DNA of 53,876 nt, taken from the NCBI GenBank assembly GCA_902362705.1, contig CABIXK010000006.1:29529-83404 (forward strand). Reading direction: 5' to 3'. Positions 14,784-23,743 of the stretch are shown here, in pieces. Position 1 is the stretch's first letter; each line of letters starts with the position of its first letter. The translations under genes were made by a program, and so were the position numbers. The notes beneath the pieces were generated by a model. The model saw only the letters and a list, made by a program, of their open reading frames with translations. It did not search any database and was not told the DNA's origin. The stretch is from Rikenellaceae bacterium. GTDB taxonomy: Bacteria; Bacteroidota; Bacteroidia; Bacteroidales; Rikenellaceae.

Positions 14784-17333
14784 ATGTCAAAAGCCACCAA
14801 CGCCGGCGCGCCGCAGCGCGTCGACTACAACGACGCCGTCGCCGAGTCGAAACGCTACTTCGAGGGTGACGACCTGGCCGCCACGGTCTGGGTCACCAAA
14901 TACGCCCTCAAGGATTCGTTCGGCAACATCTACGAGCGCTCGCCCCGCGAGATGCACCGCCGCATCGCCCGCGAGCTGGCGCGCATCGAGCGCAACTACC
15001 CCGAGCCGCTCTCCGAGGAGCAGCTCTTCGCGCTGCTCGACCACTTCCGCTACGTGATCCCGCAGGGCGGTCCGATGACCGGCATCGGCAACAATTTCCA
15101 GGTGGCGTCGCTCTCCAACTGCTTCGTCATCGGCCACAAGAACCCCGCCGACTCCTACGGCGGCATCTTCCGCATCGACGAGGAGCAGGTGCAGCTCATG
15201 AAGCGGCGCGGCGGCGTGGGCCACGACCTCTCGCACCTGCGCCCGACCAACAGCCCCGTGCTCAACTCGGCCCTCACGTCGACGGGCATCGTCCCCTTCA
15301 TGGAGCGCTACTCCAACTCCACGCGCGAGGTGGCGCAGGACGGCCGCCGCGGCGCGCTGATGCTCTCGCTCTCGATCAAGCACCCCGACGCCGAGCGCTT
15401 CATCGACGCCAAGGTCGACACGGGCAAGGTCACCGGCGCCAACGTCTCGATCAAGATCGACGACGAGTTCATGCGTGCGGCGCTCGCGGGCGGAACCTAC
15501 CGCCAGCAGTTCCCCATCGCGTCGGAGCACCCGCTCTACGAGCAGCAGATCGACGCGAAGAAGCTGTGGGCCAAGATCATCCACAACGCCTGGAAGTCGG
15601 CCGAGCCGGGCGTGCTGTTCTGGGATACGATCCTGCGCGAGAGCATCCCCGACTGCTATGCCGACGAGGGCTTCGTGACGGTTTCGACCAACCCCTGCGG
15701 CGAGATTCCGCTCTGCCCCTACGACTCGTGCCGCCTGCTGGCGCTCAACCTGCTGAGCTATGTCGAGAAGCCCTTCACCGCGGAGGCGCGCTTCGACTTC
15801 GACAAGTTCCGCAGCCATGTCGGCATGGCCATGCGCATGATGGACGACATCATCGACCTGGAGCTGGAGAAGGTCGAGCAGATCATCGCCAAGATCGACA
15901 ACGACCCCGAGGACGAGGAGGTGCGCCGCGTGGAGCTCGAGCTGTGGAAGAAGATCCGCACGATGGCGCAGAAGGGCCGCCGCACGGGCCTCGGCATCAC
16001 GGCCGAGGGCGACATGCTCGCGGCGCTCGGGCTGCGCTACGGCACCGACGAGGCGATCGCCTTCGCCGTGGAGGTGCAGAAGACGCTCGCGCTGGCCGCC
16101 TACGGCGCCTCGGTGAAGATGGCCGCGCAGCGCGGTGCCTTCCCCGTCTACGACGCGGCGAAGGAGGCCTCCAACCCCATGATCGCCCGCATCCGCGAGG
16201 CCGATCCGGCCCTCTACGACGAGATGGTGAAGGTGGGCCGCCGCAATATCGCCATGCTGACGATCGCCCCCACGGGCACCACGTCGCTCATGTCGCAGAC
16301 CACCTCGGGCATCGAACCCGTATTCCGCACGGTCTACAAGCGCCGCCGCAAGATCAACCCCTCCGACGTCGACACCCACGTCGACTACGTGGACGAGACG
16401 GGCGAGAAGTTCCAGGAGTACAACGTCTACCACCACAACTTCGTCAAGTGGCTCGACGCCAACGGTTACGACACCTCGCGCCTGGAGTCGATCCCCGACG
16501 AGGAGCTCGAGCGCTGGGTCGCCGCGTCGCCCTACCACGGCGCCACGGCCAACGACATCGACTGGGTGGCGAAAGTCAAGATGCAGGGTGCGATCCAGAA
16601 GTGGGTCGACCACTCGATATCGGTAACGGTCAACCTGCCCAACGACGTCTCGGAGGAGCTCGTGGCCGACGTCTACCGCACGGCGTGGGAGTGCGGCTGC
16701 AAGGGCGTGACGGTCTACCGCGACGGCTGCCGCTCGGGCGTGCTGCTCGAGAAGGGCAAGAAGAAGAGCCGCTGCGAGGAGCATCCGGGGCAGGCGCCGC
16801 GCCGCCCCCGGTCGATCCCGGCCGACATCGTGCGCTTCAAGAACGGCGCGGAGAGCTGGATCGCCTTCGTCGGGCTGCAGGAGGGGCGCCCCTACGAGGT
16901 CTTCACCGGCAAGATCGAGGAGGACGCCATGTACATCCCGCCCAAGATCACCAGCGGCTTCATCATCAAGGTCCGCGAGGCCGACGGGTCGAAGCGCTAC
17001 GACTTCCAGTACGTCGACCGCTACGGCTATACCAACACCATCGGCGGCATCTCGCGCCTGTTCAACGAGGAGTTCTGGAACTACGCCAAGCTCATCTCGG
17101 GTGTGCTGCGCCACGGCATGCCGATCGAGAAGACGGTGTCGCTCATCGAGTCGCTGCACCTCGACAGCGAGTCGATCAACACCTGGAAGACGGGCGTCTG
17201 CCGCGCGCTCAAGCAGTATATCGCCGACGGCACCCGCTCGAAGGGCAAGTGCCCGCAGTGCGGCCAGGAGACGATGGCCTATCAGAACGGCTGCCTCACG
17301 TGCATGTCGTGCGGCTACTCCAAGTGTGGTTGA
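14784..17333 (+). CDS. nrdJ: Adenosylcobalamin-dependent (class II) ribonucleotide reductase
   Basis: 849 aa. It reduces ribonucleotides to deoxyribonucleotides using a B12-derived radical. Motifs in order: SLSNCFVIG (about 108-116, the redox Cys), LMKRRGGVGHDLSHLRPTNSPV (about 140-160), the catalytic block with NPCGEIPLCPYDS (about 302-314), IAPTGTTSLMSQTTSG (about 494-509), and a C-terminal zinc-ribbon-like C-x2-C...C-x2-C ending GYSKCG, which carries the shuttle cysteines. It depends on cobalamin, not oxygen, which suits an anaerobic gut lifestyle. Its promoter is unclear: the sequence upstream has AT-rich stretches but no exact TAnnTTTG. A strong two-way terminator follows. Confidence 0.96.
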   Translation: MSKATNAGAPQRVDYNDAVAESKRYFEGDDLAATVWVTKYALKDSFGNIYERSPREMHRRIARELARIERNYPEPLSEEQLFALLDHFRYVIPQGGPMTGIGNNFQVASLSNCFVIGHKNPADSYGGIFRIDEEQVQLMKRRGGVGHDLSHLRPTNSPVLNSALTSTGIVPFMERYSNSTREVAQDGRRGALMLSLSIKHPDAERFIDAKVDTGKVTGANVSIKIDDEFMRAALAGGTYRQQFPIASEHPLYEQQIDAKKLWAKIIHNAWKSAEPGVLFWDTILRESIPDCYADEGFVTVSTNPCGEIPLCPYDSCRLLALNLLSYVEKPFTAEARFDFDKFRSHVGMAMRMMDDIIDLELEKVEQIIAKIDNDPEDEEVRRVELELWKKIRTMAQKGRRTGLGITAEGDMLAALGLRYGTDEAIAFAVEVQKTLALAAYGASVKMAAQRGAFPVYDAAKEASNPMIARIREADPALYDEMVKVGRRNIAMLTIAPTGTTSLMSQTTSGIEPVFRTVYKRRRKINPSDVDTHVDYVDETGEKFQEYNVYHHNFVKWLDANGYDTSRLESIPDEELERWVAASPYHGATANDIDWVAKVKMQGAIQKWVDHSISVTVNLPNDVSEELVADVYRTAWECGCKGVTVYRDGCRSGVLLEKGKKKSRCEEHPGQAPRRPRSIPADIVRFKNGAESWIAFVGLQEGRPYEVFTGKIEEDAMYIPPKITSGFIIKVREADGSKRYDFQYVDRYGYTNTIGGISRLFNEEFWNYAKLISGVLRHGMPIEKTVSLIESLHLDSESINTWKTGVCRALKQYIADGTRSKGKCPQCGQETMAYQNGCLTCMSCGYSKCG

Positions 17334-17358
17334 TTTTCCGGCCGTCGGTCCTGCAATG

Positions 17359-17396
17359 AAAAATCGGGCCCTCCGTTGCGGAGGACCCGATTTTTT
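17359..17396. terminator. Bidirectional terminator between nrdJ and the DUF721 gene
   Basis: Stem AATCGGG-C-CCTCCG / CGGAGG-A-CCCGATT around TTG, with A and T runs on the two sides. Confidence 0.85.
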
Positions 17397-17408
17397 GTCG
17401 TCGGTGCG

Positions 17409-17699
17409 CTATCGGACGATGACGGCGTGGATGAAGGCGACGCCCGAGCGGCGGTTCAGCTCGTCGCGCAGGGCGTCGCGCTGGTAGAAGAGCTCCTGCC
17501 GCAGCACGCTCGACTGGATGCGCACGTGGAGGATGCGGCGCTCGAGCCTCAGCTCGCTCGTCAGGTCGGCGGCCCGGTCGCCCACCACCGCGCGCCACGT
17601 GTCGGGCAGCTTCCCCTCGGCCACCTTGGCCGCGATGTAGGGGCGGCGGAAGAACTCCTCCAGCAGGTCGCCCATGAGCATCGTCTTGGTCCGTCTCAT
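17409..17699 (-). CDS. DUF721 (DciA-like) protein
   Basis: 96 aa. It matches the DUF721 family: PDTWRAVVGDRAADLTSELRLE (about 32-53) and a C-terminal LRDELNRRSGVAFIHAVIVR. DUF721 includes DciA, a helicase-loading factor of bacteria without DnaC, and proteins that sit next to recF. The ATG overlaps the recF stop as ATGA, so it is translationally coupled to recF, a common arrangement. A role in replication initiation or restart is inferred from that link. Confidence 0.88.
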   Translation of the reverse strand: MRRTKTMLMGDLLEEFFRRPYIAAKVAEGKLPDTWRAVVGDRAADLTSELRLERRILHVRIQSSVLRQELFYQRDALRDELNRRSGVAFIHAVIVR

Positions 17700-18913
17700 C
17701 GCTGCGCGGTGTTTTCGTCTTGCTCTGCCGGCGTCGCCGCGGGCTCCTCGGCTGCGGCCTTTGTCGTCGTGGCCTCCGCCGCCGCGGTCTCCTCCGCCGG
17801 TTCTTCAGCCGAGCCCGGCTCCTCGGCCGCGGTGACGGCTCCGTCGGCCACGGTGAGCAGGGCATAGTCGTCGCCCGCGCGGTCGAGGATCGAGCGCAGG
17901 CGCGTGGGGTTGCAGTCGGTGATGAATATCTGCCCGAACCGCTCGCCCGAGACCAGGCGCAGCAGCTGCTCCACGCGCCCGGCGTCGAGCTTGTCGAACA
18001 GGTCGTCGAGCAGCAGCACGGGCCGCTCGCCCAGCGCCTCGCTCACCAGCACGTACTGGGCCAGCTTCAGGGCGATGAGGAACGACTTCTGCTGCCCTTG
18101 CGAGCCGTATTTGCGCAGCGGGTAGCCGCCGATGCGCAGCACCAGGTCGTCGCGGTGGAGGCCCGAGGTGGTGAACTCGTTGGCCAGGTCCTTCTGCCGC
18201 GCGGCGCGCAGCAGCTCGTCGAAGGGGCGGTCGTTGAGCTCCGAGCGGTAGATGAGCTCCACCTGCTCGCGGTCGCCCGAGAGCAGCCGGTAGAACTCGC
18301 CCACCAGGGGCCGCAGCCGCCCGGCATACTCCTGCCTCCGGGCGTGGATCACAGCTCCGTGCTCCGCCATCTGGCGGTCGTAGATCTCCAGCACGGTCTC
18401 GTCGGGCCGGTTCTTGAGCAGGCGGTTGCGCTCGGCCAGCACGGCGTTGTAGCGCATCAGCGCCGCCAGGTAGGGGCGGTCGAGCTGCGAGATGAAGGCG
18501 TTGAGGTAGCGGCGCCGCTCGTCGGCCGCGTCGCAGATCAGCGCCGCGTCGGAGGGCGAGACGATCACCGCCGGCAGCAGCCCCACGTGGTCCGACAGCC
18601 GCTCGTACTCCTTGCCGTTGCGCTTGAGCACCTTGCCGCCGCGCCGCGTGTAGGAGCAGACCACCTGCTCGCGGCGCCCCGCGTCGGTGAGGTACTCGCC
18701 CTCCACGAGGTAGAAGTCCGTGCCGTGGCGGACGCTCTGCGAGTCGGTCATCTGAAGCGCCGAGCGGCACATCGACAGCAGGTGGACCGCGTCGACAACG
18801 TTGGTTTTGCCTGCGCCGTTGTCGCCTACCAGACAGTTGATTCCCGGGCGGAACACCAGCTCCTGCTGTGCGATGTTCTTGAAATTGAGCAGCGATAATT
18901 TCTTCAGGTACAT
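17696..18913 (-). CDS. recF: DNA replication/repair protein RecF
   Basis: 405 aa from the ATG at 18913. Walker A GDNGAGKT at 30-37; ABC-type signature KYGSQGQQKSFLIALKLAQ at about 264-282; Walker B VLLLDDLFDKLD at about 297-308. RecF binds single-strand gap edges and recruits RecO/RecR to load RecA. The start is fixed by MYLKKLSLLNFKN, the normal RecF opening. After the expected end (about residue 360) there is a 45-residue Ala/Glu/Thr-rich tail not typical of RecF. The -7 box ends four bases before the ATG, so the mRNA is probably leaderless. Confidence 0.95.
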   Translation of the reverse strand: MYLKKLSLLNFKNIAQQELVFRPGINCLVGDNGAGKTNVVDAVHLLSMCRSALQMTDSQSVRHGTDFYLVEGEYLTDAGRREQVVCSYTRRGGKVLKRNGKEYERLSDHVGLLPAVIVSPSDAALICDAADERRRYLNAFISQLDRPYLAALMRYNAVLAERNRLLKNRPDETVLEIYDRQMAEHGAVIHARRQEYAGRLRPLVGEFYRLLSGDREQVELIYRSELNDRPFDELLRAARQKDLANEFTTSGLHRDDLVLRIGGYPLRKYGSQGQQKSFLIALKLAQYVLVSEALGERPVLLLDDLFDKLDAGRVEQLLRLVSGERFGQIFITDCNPTRLRSILDRAGDDYALLTVADGAVTAAEEPGSAEEPAEETAAAEATTTKAAAEEPAATPAEQDENTAQR

Positions 18914-18917
18914 AGCG

Positions 18918-18925
18918 CAAAAGTA
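18918..18925 (-). promoter_or_regulatory. -7 promoter box of recF
   Basis: TACTTTTG fits TAnnTTTG. Only four bases lie between it and the ATG. Confidence 0.65.
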
Positions 18926-18945
18926 CAAAAATTACCGATACGGCC

Positions 18946-18975
18946 TTGTACATTGCGGATAGTTTTGTATCTTTG
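18946..18975 (+). promoter_or_regulatory. Promoter of the TPR protein gene
   Basis: TTG (18946-18948), 19 bases, then TATCTTTG (18968-18975): close to the ideal Bacteroidota spacing. ATG at 19019. It is divergent from the recF promoter, the two boxes lying 42 bases apart. Confidence 0.75.
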
Positions 18976-19018
18976 CTCGCTAATGTACGCGATTACAAAC
19001 TAAAACACAACAATATCT

Positions 19019-19705
19019 ATGGCAAAGGAGAATGTCGCCGCGGCCCCCGAGACGCTCGGCGAAGCTATGAACAGGACGGAGCTTTTCTTCGAAAAGAACG
19101 GCCGCACGGTCGTCTACGTCTTCCTCGCGCTGCTGGTCGTAGCGGCCCTCGTTTTCGGTTACCGTTCGCTCGTGGTCGCTCCGCGCGCCGAGAAGGCCGC
19201 CGCGATGATCGCCGAGGCGCAGTACCGCTTCGAGGCCGAGACGCCCGACTATGCGCTGGCGCTGGAGGGCGACGCCAACGGCGCCGGCTTCCTCGAGGTC
19301 GTCGCCAAGTACGGCTCGACGCCCGCGGGCAACCTGGCCAAGCACTACGCCGGCATCTGCTACCTGCACGAGGGCGACCTGGAGAAGGCCGCCGAGTACC
19401 TGGCGAAGTTCTCGCCCGTGAAGGGGCTCCCCGGCGCGATCGTCAACGCCCAGAACTACGGTCTGCGCGGCGACGTGGCCGTCGAGCAGCAGGACTACGC
19501 CCGCGCGGTGAAGTTCTACGAGAAGGCCGTCGCGGCTGCCGACAACAACCTCACGGCCCCCATGTACCTGCGCAAGGCGGGGCTGGCCGAGCAGGCCGCC
19601 GGCAATACGGAGAAGGCCCGCGCCCTCTTCGAGCGCATCCTCTCCGACTATCCCGCTTCGATGGACGCCCGCGATGCCGAGAAGCTGATCGGCACGCTGA
19701 AATAA
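19019..19705 (+). CDS. TPR-repeat inner-membrane protein (YfgM-like)
   Basis: 228 aa. A short cytoplasmic N terminus, then one transmembrane helix at about 31-49 (VVYVFLALLVVAALVFGY), then a periplasmic TPR region. TPR pairs are visible at about 100-130 (NLAKHYAGICYLHEGDLEKAAEYLAKF) and about 145-215 (GDVAVEQQDYARAVKFYEKAV, KAGLAEQAAGNTEKARALFERIL). The layout resembles YfgM/tetratricopeptide membrane adaptors. ribH follows 10 bases after the stop, so the two share a transcript; no functional link is obvious. Confidence 0.8.
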   Translation: MAKENVAAAPETLGEAMNRTELFFEKNGRTVVYVFLALLVVAALVFGYRSLVVAPRAEKAAAMIAEAQYRFEAETPDYALALEGDANGAGFLEVVAKYGSTPAGNLAKHYAGICYLHEGDLEKAAEYLAKFSPVKGLPGAIVNAQNYGLRGDVAVEQQDYARAVKFYEKAVAAADNNLTAPMYLRKAGLAEQAAGNTEKARALFERILSDYPASMDARDAEKLIGTLK

Positions 19706-19715
19706 TCCTCCGACG

Positions 19716-20246
19716 ATGGCGACACGCAACCACAACCTTTCCCGTTTCGACTCGCCCCTGCCGTCGGCTTCCGACATGTGCTTCGGCATCGTGGTGGCCG
19801 AGTGGAACCGCGAGGTGACCGAGGCGCTGCTCGAGGGCGCCGTGCGCACGCTGCGTGCCGCCGGCTGCCCCGACCTGAACATCCAGATCAAGTACGTCCC
19901 CGGGACCTTCGAGCTGACGCTCGGCGCCCAGTTCTTCGCCGAATATACCGACGTCGACGCGGTGATCGTGCTGGGCTGCGTCGTGCAGGGCGACACGCGC
20001 CACTTCGACTTCATCTGCCAGGGGGTGACGCAGGGCATCACGCAGTTGCAGATCCAGTGGAACATGCCCATCTCGTTCGGCGTGCTCACGGTGGAGAACA
20101 TGCAGCAGGCGCTCGACCGCTGCGGCGGCCGCCTGGGCAACAAGGGCGACGAGGCCGCGGCTGCGGCCATCAACATGGTGAAGCTCCAGATCGAGATGGA
20201 TGCCGCCTCGCCCGACAAGGAGCCCGACCGGCGCAGCATCAACTGA
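19716..20246 (+). CDS. ribH: 6,7-dimethyl-8-ribityllumazine synthase
   Basis: 176 aa, slightly long for the family because of a polar C-terminal tail. It makes the riboflavin precursor lumazine and usually forms a 60-mer cage. Motifs: FGIVVAEWNREVT (about 23-35), VPGTFELTLGAQ (about 61-72, substrate loop), GCVVQGDTRHFDFIC (about 87-101, with catalytic His97) and FGVLTVENMQQALDR (about 120-134). It is in an operon with the TPR gene and ends at a strong terminator. Confidence 0.96.
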   Translation: MATRNHNLSRFDSPLPSASDMCFGIVVAEWNREVTEALLEGAVRTLRAAGCPDLNIQIKYVPGTFELTLGAQFFAEYTDVDAVIVLGCVVQGDTRHFDFICQGVTQGITQLQIQWNMPISFGVLTVENMQQALDRCGGRLGNKGDEAAAAAINMVKLQIEMDAASPDKEPDRRSIN

Positions 20247-20267
20247 TCCTGCCCGCGATCGTAAAAC

Positions 20268-20302
20268 GAAAAAGCCGTCCCCGTTGCGGGGGCGGCTTTT
20301 TT
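20268..20302. terminator. Intrinsic terminator of ribH
   Basis: GC-rich stem (AAGCCGTCCCCG / CGGGGGCGGCTT) around a three-base loop, followed by T6. The next 125 bases to the transporter stop hold no gene. Confidence 0.88.
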
Positions 20303-20427
20303 GTCGTGTGCGGACCCCTGATCGGGGCTGTGCGGGCCTGCCGGGGCGGCGGTGGACTGGACTTTCCGGGACGGGGCGGCGGCGCAGTCTGTCGGTTTGC
20401 CAGTCTGCCGGTGCGAGGCGCCCCGGG

Positions 20428-21777
20428 TCAGAAGAGCCCGAGGTTGTCGAGGAAGACGGCGAGCACCACCGCGGGGCAGAGGTAGCGCAGCAGAAACCGC
20501 AGCAGCGGGACGATGCGCCCCGGGAGGCGTCCGTCGTTGGTCAGCTCGGCGCGGAAGATGTGCCGGTCGAGACGCCACCCGACGAACAGGCAGGTGAAGA
20601 ACCCGCCCGCGGGCATGAGGATGTTGGCCGTCGCGAAGTCGAGCGAGTCGAAGAGCGACAGCCCCGCGAGGGTCCACTCCCGCAGCGGGCCCAGCGAGAG
20701 CGACGCCGCCGTGGCGAGCGCCAGCGTGGCGCCGGTGGTGATGCGGGCCGCCGTGCGGCGTGCGAGGCGGCGCTCCTCGTGGAGGTAGGCCGTGACCACC
20801 TCGTGGAGCGAGATGGTGGAGGTGAGTGCCGCGAGGACCAGCAGCAGGAAGAAGAGCGCCGACCACACCGGGCCCAGCGTCATGCCGTTGAAGATCGAGG
20901 GCAGGGTGATGAAGACCAGCGAGGGGCCCGCCGAGGGCTCGATGCCGGCGCTGAAGACCGCCGGGAAGATCATCGCCCCGGCCAGCAGGGCCACGAGCGT
21001 GTCCAGCAGCGTGACGTGGAGCGCCGTGCGCCTCAGGTCGGCCTCCGGGCGGAAGTAGGATGCGTAGGTCACCATGGTGCCGATGCCGATCGAGAGCGAG
21101 AAGAAGGCCTGGCCCAGCGCCACGAGTATGGTCGAGGGGGTGATCTTCGCGAAGTCGGGGCGCAGAAAGAAGCGCATCCCCTCGGCGGCCCCGGGCAGCA
21201 GCAGCGAGCGGACGGCCAGCACGATGAGCGCCCCGAAGAGCAGCGGCATGAGCAGTCGGGCCGACCGCTCGATCCCCTTCTGCACCCCTCGGGCGATGAC
21301 GAAGTGGGTCGCGAGGACGAACAGCGCGGTGTAGAGCAGCGGCCGCCACGGGTCGCCCACGAAGCGCTCGAAGAGCGTGCGGTAGTCGTCGGCCGAGGCG
21401 CAGCGGGCCAGCTCGCCCGTGAGCGCGCGGACCATGTAGCCCGCCGTCCAGCCCGCGACCACGAAGTAGAAGCCCATGATGAGCACTGCCGCCACTACGC
21501 CGTTGTAGCCCACGCCGCTCCAGCGGCGGTCGAGGCTGCGGTAGGCCCCCACGGCGTTGCGCTTCGCGGCGCGCCCCACCGAGAACTCGGCGAGCAGGAG
21601 CGGCAGTCCCAGCACCGCCACGCAGAGCACGTAGACGAGCAGAAAGGCGCCGCCGCCGTTGTCGCCGGCGACGTAGGGGAAGCGCCAGATGTTGCCCAGC
21701 CCCACGGAGCTGCCCGCGGCGACGAGCACGGCGCTCAGTTTGCCGCCCAGCTGGGCGCGGTTGTGCGGTGTGTGCAT
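20428..21777 (-). CDS. Sodium-dependent symporter of the neurotransmitter:sodium symporter (NSS/SNF) family
   Basis: 449 aa from the ATG at 21777; a longer reading adds 18 residues that look non-coding. About 11-12 membrane helices. Helix 1 has the sodium-site signature GSSVGLGNIWRFPYVAGDNGGGAF (about 23-46). Helix 6 has the unwound SLSIGIGTMVTYASYF (about 251-266). Bacterial NSS proteins couple Na+ to amino-acid or indole-compound uptake; the substrate cannot be read from sequence. It stands alone. No clear -7 box was found upstream, but a hairpin sits at 21805-21838. Confidence 0.93.
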   Translation of the reverse strand: MHTPHNRAQLGGKLSAVLVAAGSSVGLGNIWRFPYVAGDNGGGAFLLVYVLCVAVLGLPLLLAEFSVGRAAKRNAVGAYRSLDRRWSGVGYNGVVAAVLIMGFYFVVAGWTAGYMVRALTGELARCASADDYRTLFERFVGDPWRPLLYTALFVLATHFVIARGVQKGIERSARLLMPLLFGALIVLAVRSLLLPGAAEGMRFFLRPDFAKITPSTILVALGQAFFSLSIGIGTMVTYASYFRPEADLRRTALHVTLLDTLVALLAGAMIFPAVFSAGIEPSAGPSLVFITLPSIFNGMTLGPVWSALFFLLLVLAALTSTISLHEVVTAYLHEERRLARRTAARITTGATLALATAASLSLGPLREWTLAGLSLFDSLDFATANILMPAGGFFTCLFVGWRLDRHIFRAELTNDGRLPGRIVPLLRFLLRYLCPAVVLAVFLDNLGLF

Positions 21778-21804
21778 GGTTTTCAGTGTTTTGTCGAATC
21801 GAAA

Positions 21805-21838
21805 GAGAGGTGAGGCCGTGGCGGACTTCACCTCTCGT
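21805..21838. promoter_or_regulatory. Hairpin upstream of the NSS transporter
   Basis: AGAGAGGTGA and TCACCTCTC form an 8-9 bp stem with a 14-base loop, starting about 28 bases before the transporter ATG. No T tract follows. It could be a protein-binding site or a leader structure. Confidence 0.35.
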
Positions 21839-21890
21839 CGTTGCGTCGTTTGTCGTTCGGGGCCCGTTTGCGGCCCGCGGGGTAGTTTTC

Positions 21891-21979
21891 GGCCCGCAGC
21901 CAGCGGAGGGGCTCGGGAGGCGCCGCCGACAGAGCAGTCCTCCGCCGGCTGCGGCTGCGGGCTGCCGGGCTGTCGCCCG
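21891..21979 (+). repeat. GC-rich palindromic intergenic repeat, copy B (full length)
   Basis: Left arm GCAGCCAGCGGAGG pairs imperfectly with right arm CCTCCGCCGGCTGC. The right arm is followed by the core GCTGCGGGCTGC and the hairpin CGGGC-TGTC-GCCCG. It lies in the gap between the NSS gene and folB. Confidence 0.65.
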
Positions 21980-22008
21980 AATCTTCAGCTGCCGGTTGTG
22001 GGCTGCCG

Positions 22009-22362
22009 CTATCCCTCCAGTGTGACGCTCACGCGGTCGAGCTTGCCGCCCAGGGGCGGCGCGAGCTTGGCGACGGTGCAGCGCACGCCGCGGATGCAGG
22101 GGTAGGCGGCGCGCACGGCGCCGATGATGTTGGCGGCCACGCGCTCGACGGTGTGCTGCGTCGTGGCCATCTGTTCGCGGACCACTTCGTAGACCGTGAG
22201 GTAGTTGACCGCCAACGTCACGTCGTCGCGCTCGGCCACCCGGCCCAGCTCCGTTCGGATCTCCAGGTCGACCGTGAAGCGGTTGCCCACCTTGCGCTCG
22301 AGCTCGTAGCAGCCGTGGTAGGCGCGGAACTCCATGCCGTGGAGGCGGATCGTGTACTCCAT
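22009..22362 (-). CDS. folB: Dihydroneopterin aldolase
   Basis: 117 aa, normal size. It cleaves dihydroneopterin to 6-hydroxymethyl-dihydropterin in folate synthesis. FolB motifs: FRAYHGCYELERKVGNRFTVD (about 12-32) and VNYLTVYEVV (about 53-62). A catalytic-type Lys lies in TVAKLAPPLGG (about 98-108). It starts four bases after the tyrS stop, so it is the last gene of a dnaX-tyrS-folB transcript. Confidence 0.92.
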   Translation of the reverse strand: MEYTIRLHGMEFRAYHGCYELERKVGNRFTVDLEIRTELGRVAERDDVTLAVNYLTVYEVVREQMATTQHTVERVAANIIGAVRAAYPCIRGVRCTVAKLAPPLGGKLDRVSVTLEG

Positions 22363-22366
22363 GGCG

Positions 22367-23665
22367 CTACTCGGCGATGATGAGGTAGTAGTTCTTCTTG
22401 CCGCGCTGCACCAGCAGGTACTTGCCGGCGATCAGGTCCTCTTCCGTCGCGGGGCGCATCGGGTCGGCGACCTTCTCCTTGTTCAGCGCGACGCCGCCGC
22501 CCTGGATCATCTTGCGGCACTCGCCCTTCGAGGGGAAGATCTGCGTCTTCTCGGCGCAGAGCTCGACGAAGGGCATGCCCAGCTCGGCGCGGGCGATGCG
22601 GAACTGCGGAACCCCCTCGAAGACCTGCAGGAGCGTCTGCTCGTCGAGGCGGTGCAGCGCCTCCGACGTGGCGCCTCCGAAGAGAATCGCCGAGGCCTCG
22701 ACGGCCTTCTCGTACTCCTCGCGCGAGTGGATCATACAGGTGATCTCCTCGGCCAGACGCTTCTGCAACGTGCGCAGGTGGGGTGCCTGCCGGTGCTCCT
22801 CCACGAGCGCCTCGACCGTCGCGCGGTCGAGCAGCGTGAAGATGCGGATGTAGCGCTCGGCGTCCTCGTCGCTCACGTTGAGCCAGAACTGGTAGAACTT
22901 GTAGGGCGACGTGTAGCGCGGGTCGAGCCACACGTTGCCGCTCTCGGTCTTGCCGAACTTGGTGCCGTCGGCCTTGGTGATGAGCGGGCAGGTGATGGCG
23001 AAGGCCTCGGCCTCGGAGCCCAGCTTGCGGCGGATGAGCTCGGTGCCGGTGGTGATGTTGCCCCACTGGTCGGCGCCGCCCAACTGGATCTTGCAGTTCA
23101 TCGTCTCGTAGAGGTGCAGGAAGTCGAAGCCCTGCACGAGCTGGTAGGTGAACTCGGTGAACGACATGCCGTCGCCCTCGCCGCTGAAGCGCTTCTTGAC
23201 CGAATCCTTGGCCATCATGTAGTTGACGGTGATGCACTTGCCGATGTCGCGGATGAAGTCGAGGAACGTGAACTCCTTCATCCAGTCGTAGTTGTTCACC
23301 AGACGCGCGGCGTTCGGCGCGTCCGAATCGAAGTCGAGCAGCTTGGCCAGCTGGCGCTTGATCGCCTCCTGGTTGTGGCGCAGCGTCGCCTCGTCGAGCA
23401 GGTTGCGCTCCTGCGACTTGCCGCTCGGGTCGCCGATCATGCCCGTGGCGCCGCCGATGAGGGCCAGCGGACGGTGGCTGCACATCTGGAAGTGCTTGAG
23501 GATCATCACGCCCACCAAGTGGCCGATGTGGAGCGAGTCGGCCGTGGGGTCGATGCCCAGGTAGGCCGTCGTCATCTCCTTTTCGAGTTGTTCCTTCGCG
23601 CCGGGCATGATCGTGTGGATCATGCCGCGCCATTCGAGTTCTTCGATGAAATTCTTCGTTGCCAT
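22367..23665 (-). CDS. tyrS: Tyrosyl-tRNA synthetase
   Basis: 432 aa. Class I synthetase with HIGH at residues 46-49 (DSLHIGHL). A KMSKS-type loop KFGKT lies at about 233-237. A C-terminal S4-like RNA-binding domain begins at about 365 ([19 protein letters not shown]). It charges tRNA-Tyr. It lies between dnaX (78-base gap upstream) and folB (four-base gap downstream). Confidence 0.97.
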   Translation of the reverse strand: MATKNFIEELEWRGMIHTIMPGAKEQLEKEMTTAYLGIDPTADSLHIGHLVGVMILKHFQMCSHRPLALIGGATGMIGDPSGKSQERNLLDEATLRHNQEAIKRQLAKLLDFDSDAPNAARLVNNYDWMKEFTFLDFIRDIGKCITVNYMMAKDSVKKRFSGEGDGMSFTEFTYQLVQGFDFLHLYETMNCKIQLGGADQWGNITTGTELIRRKLGSEAEAFAITCPLITKADGTKFGKTESGNVWLDPRYTSPYKFYQFWLNVSDEDAERYIRIFTLLDRATVEALVEEHRQAPHLRTLQKRLAEEITCMIHSREEYEKAVEASAILFGGATSEALHRLDEQTLLQVFEGVPQFRIARAELGMPFVELCAEKTQIFPSKGECRKMIQGGGVALNKEKVADPMRPATEEDLIAGKYLLVQRGKKNYYLIIAE

Positions 23666-23743
23666 ATCGTTGTTTTTTTTGTCTTTGTCTTCGTTGCGTC
23701 GGGCGGGGGCCCTTCGCGTCGCAGTCTGTCGGTCGCCGGCCGG

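Noticed and set aside
20303..20427. A possible small gene after ribH
   Set aside because: Only GC-rich shadow frames are present, with no start signal or recognisable protein.
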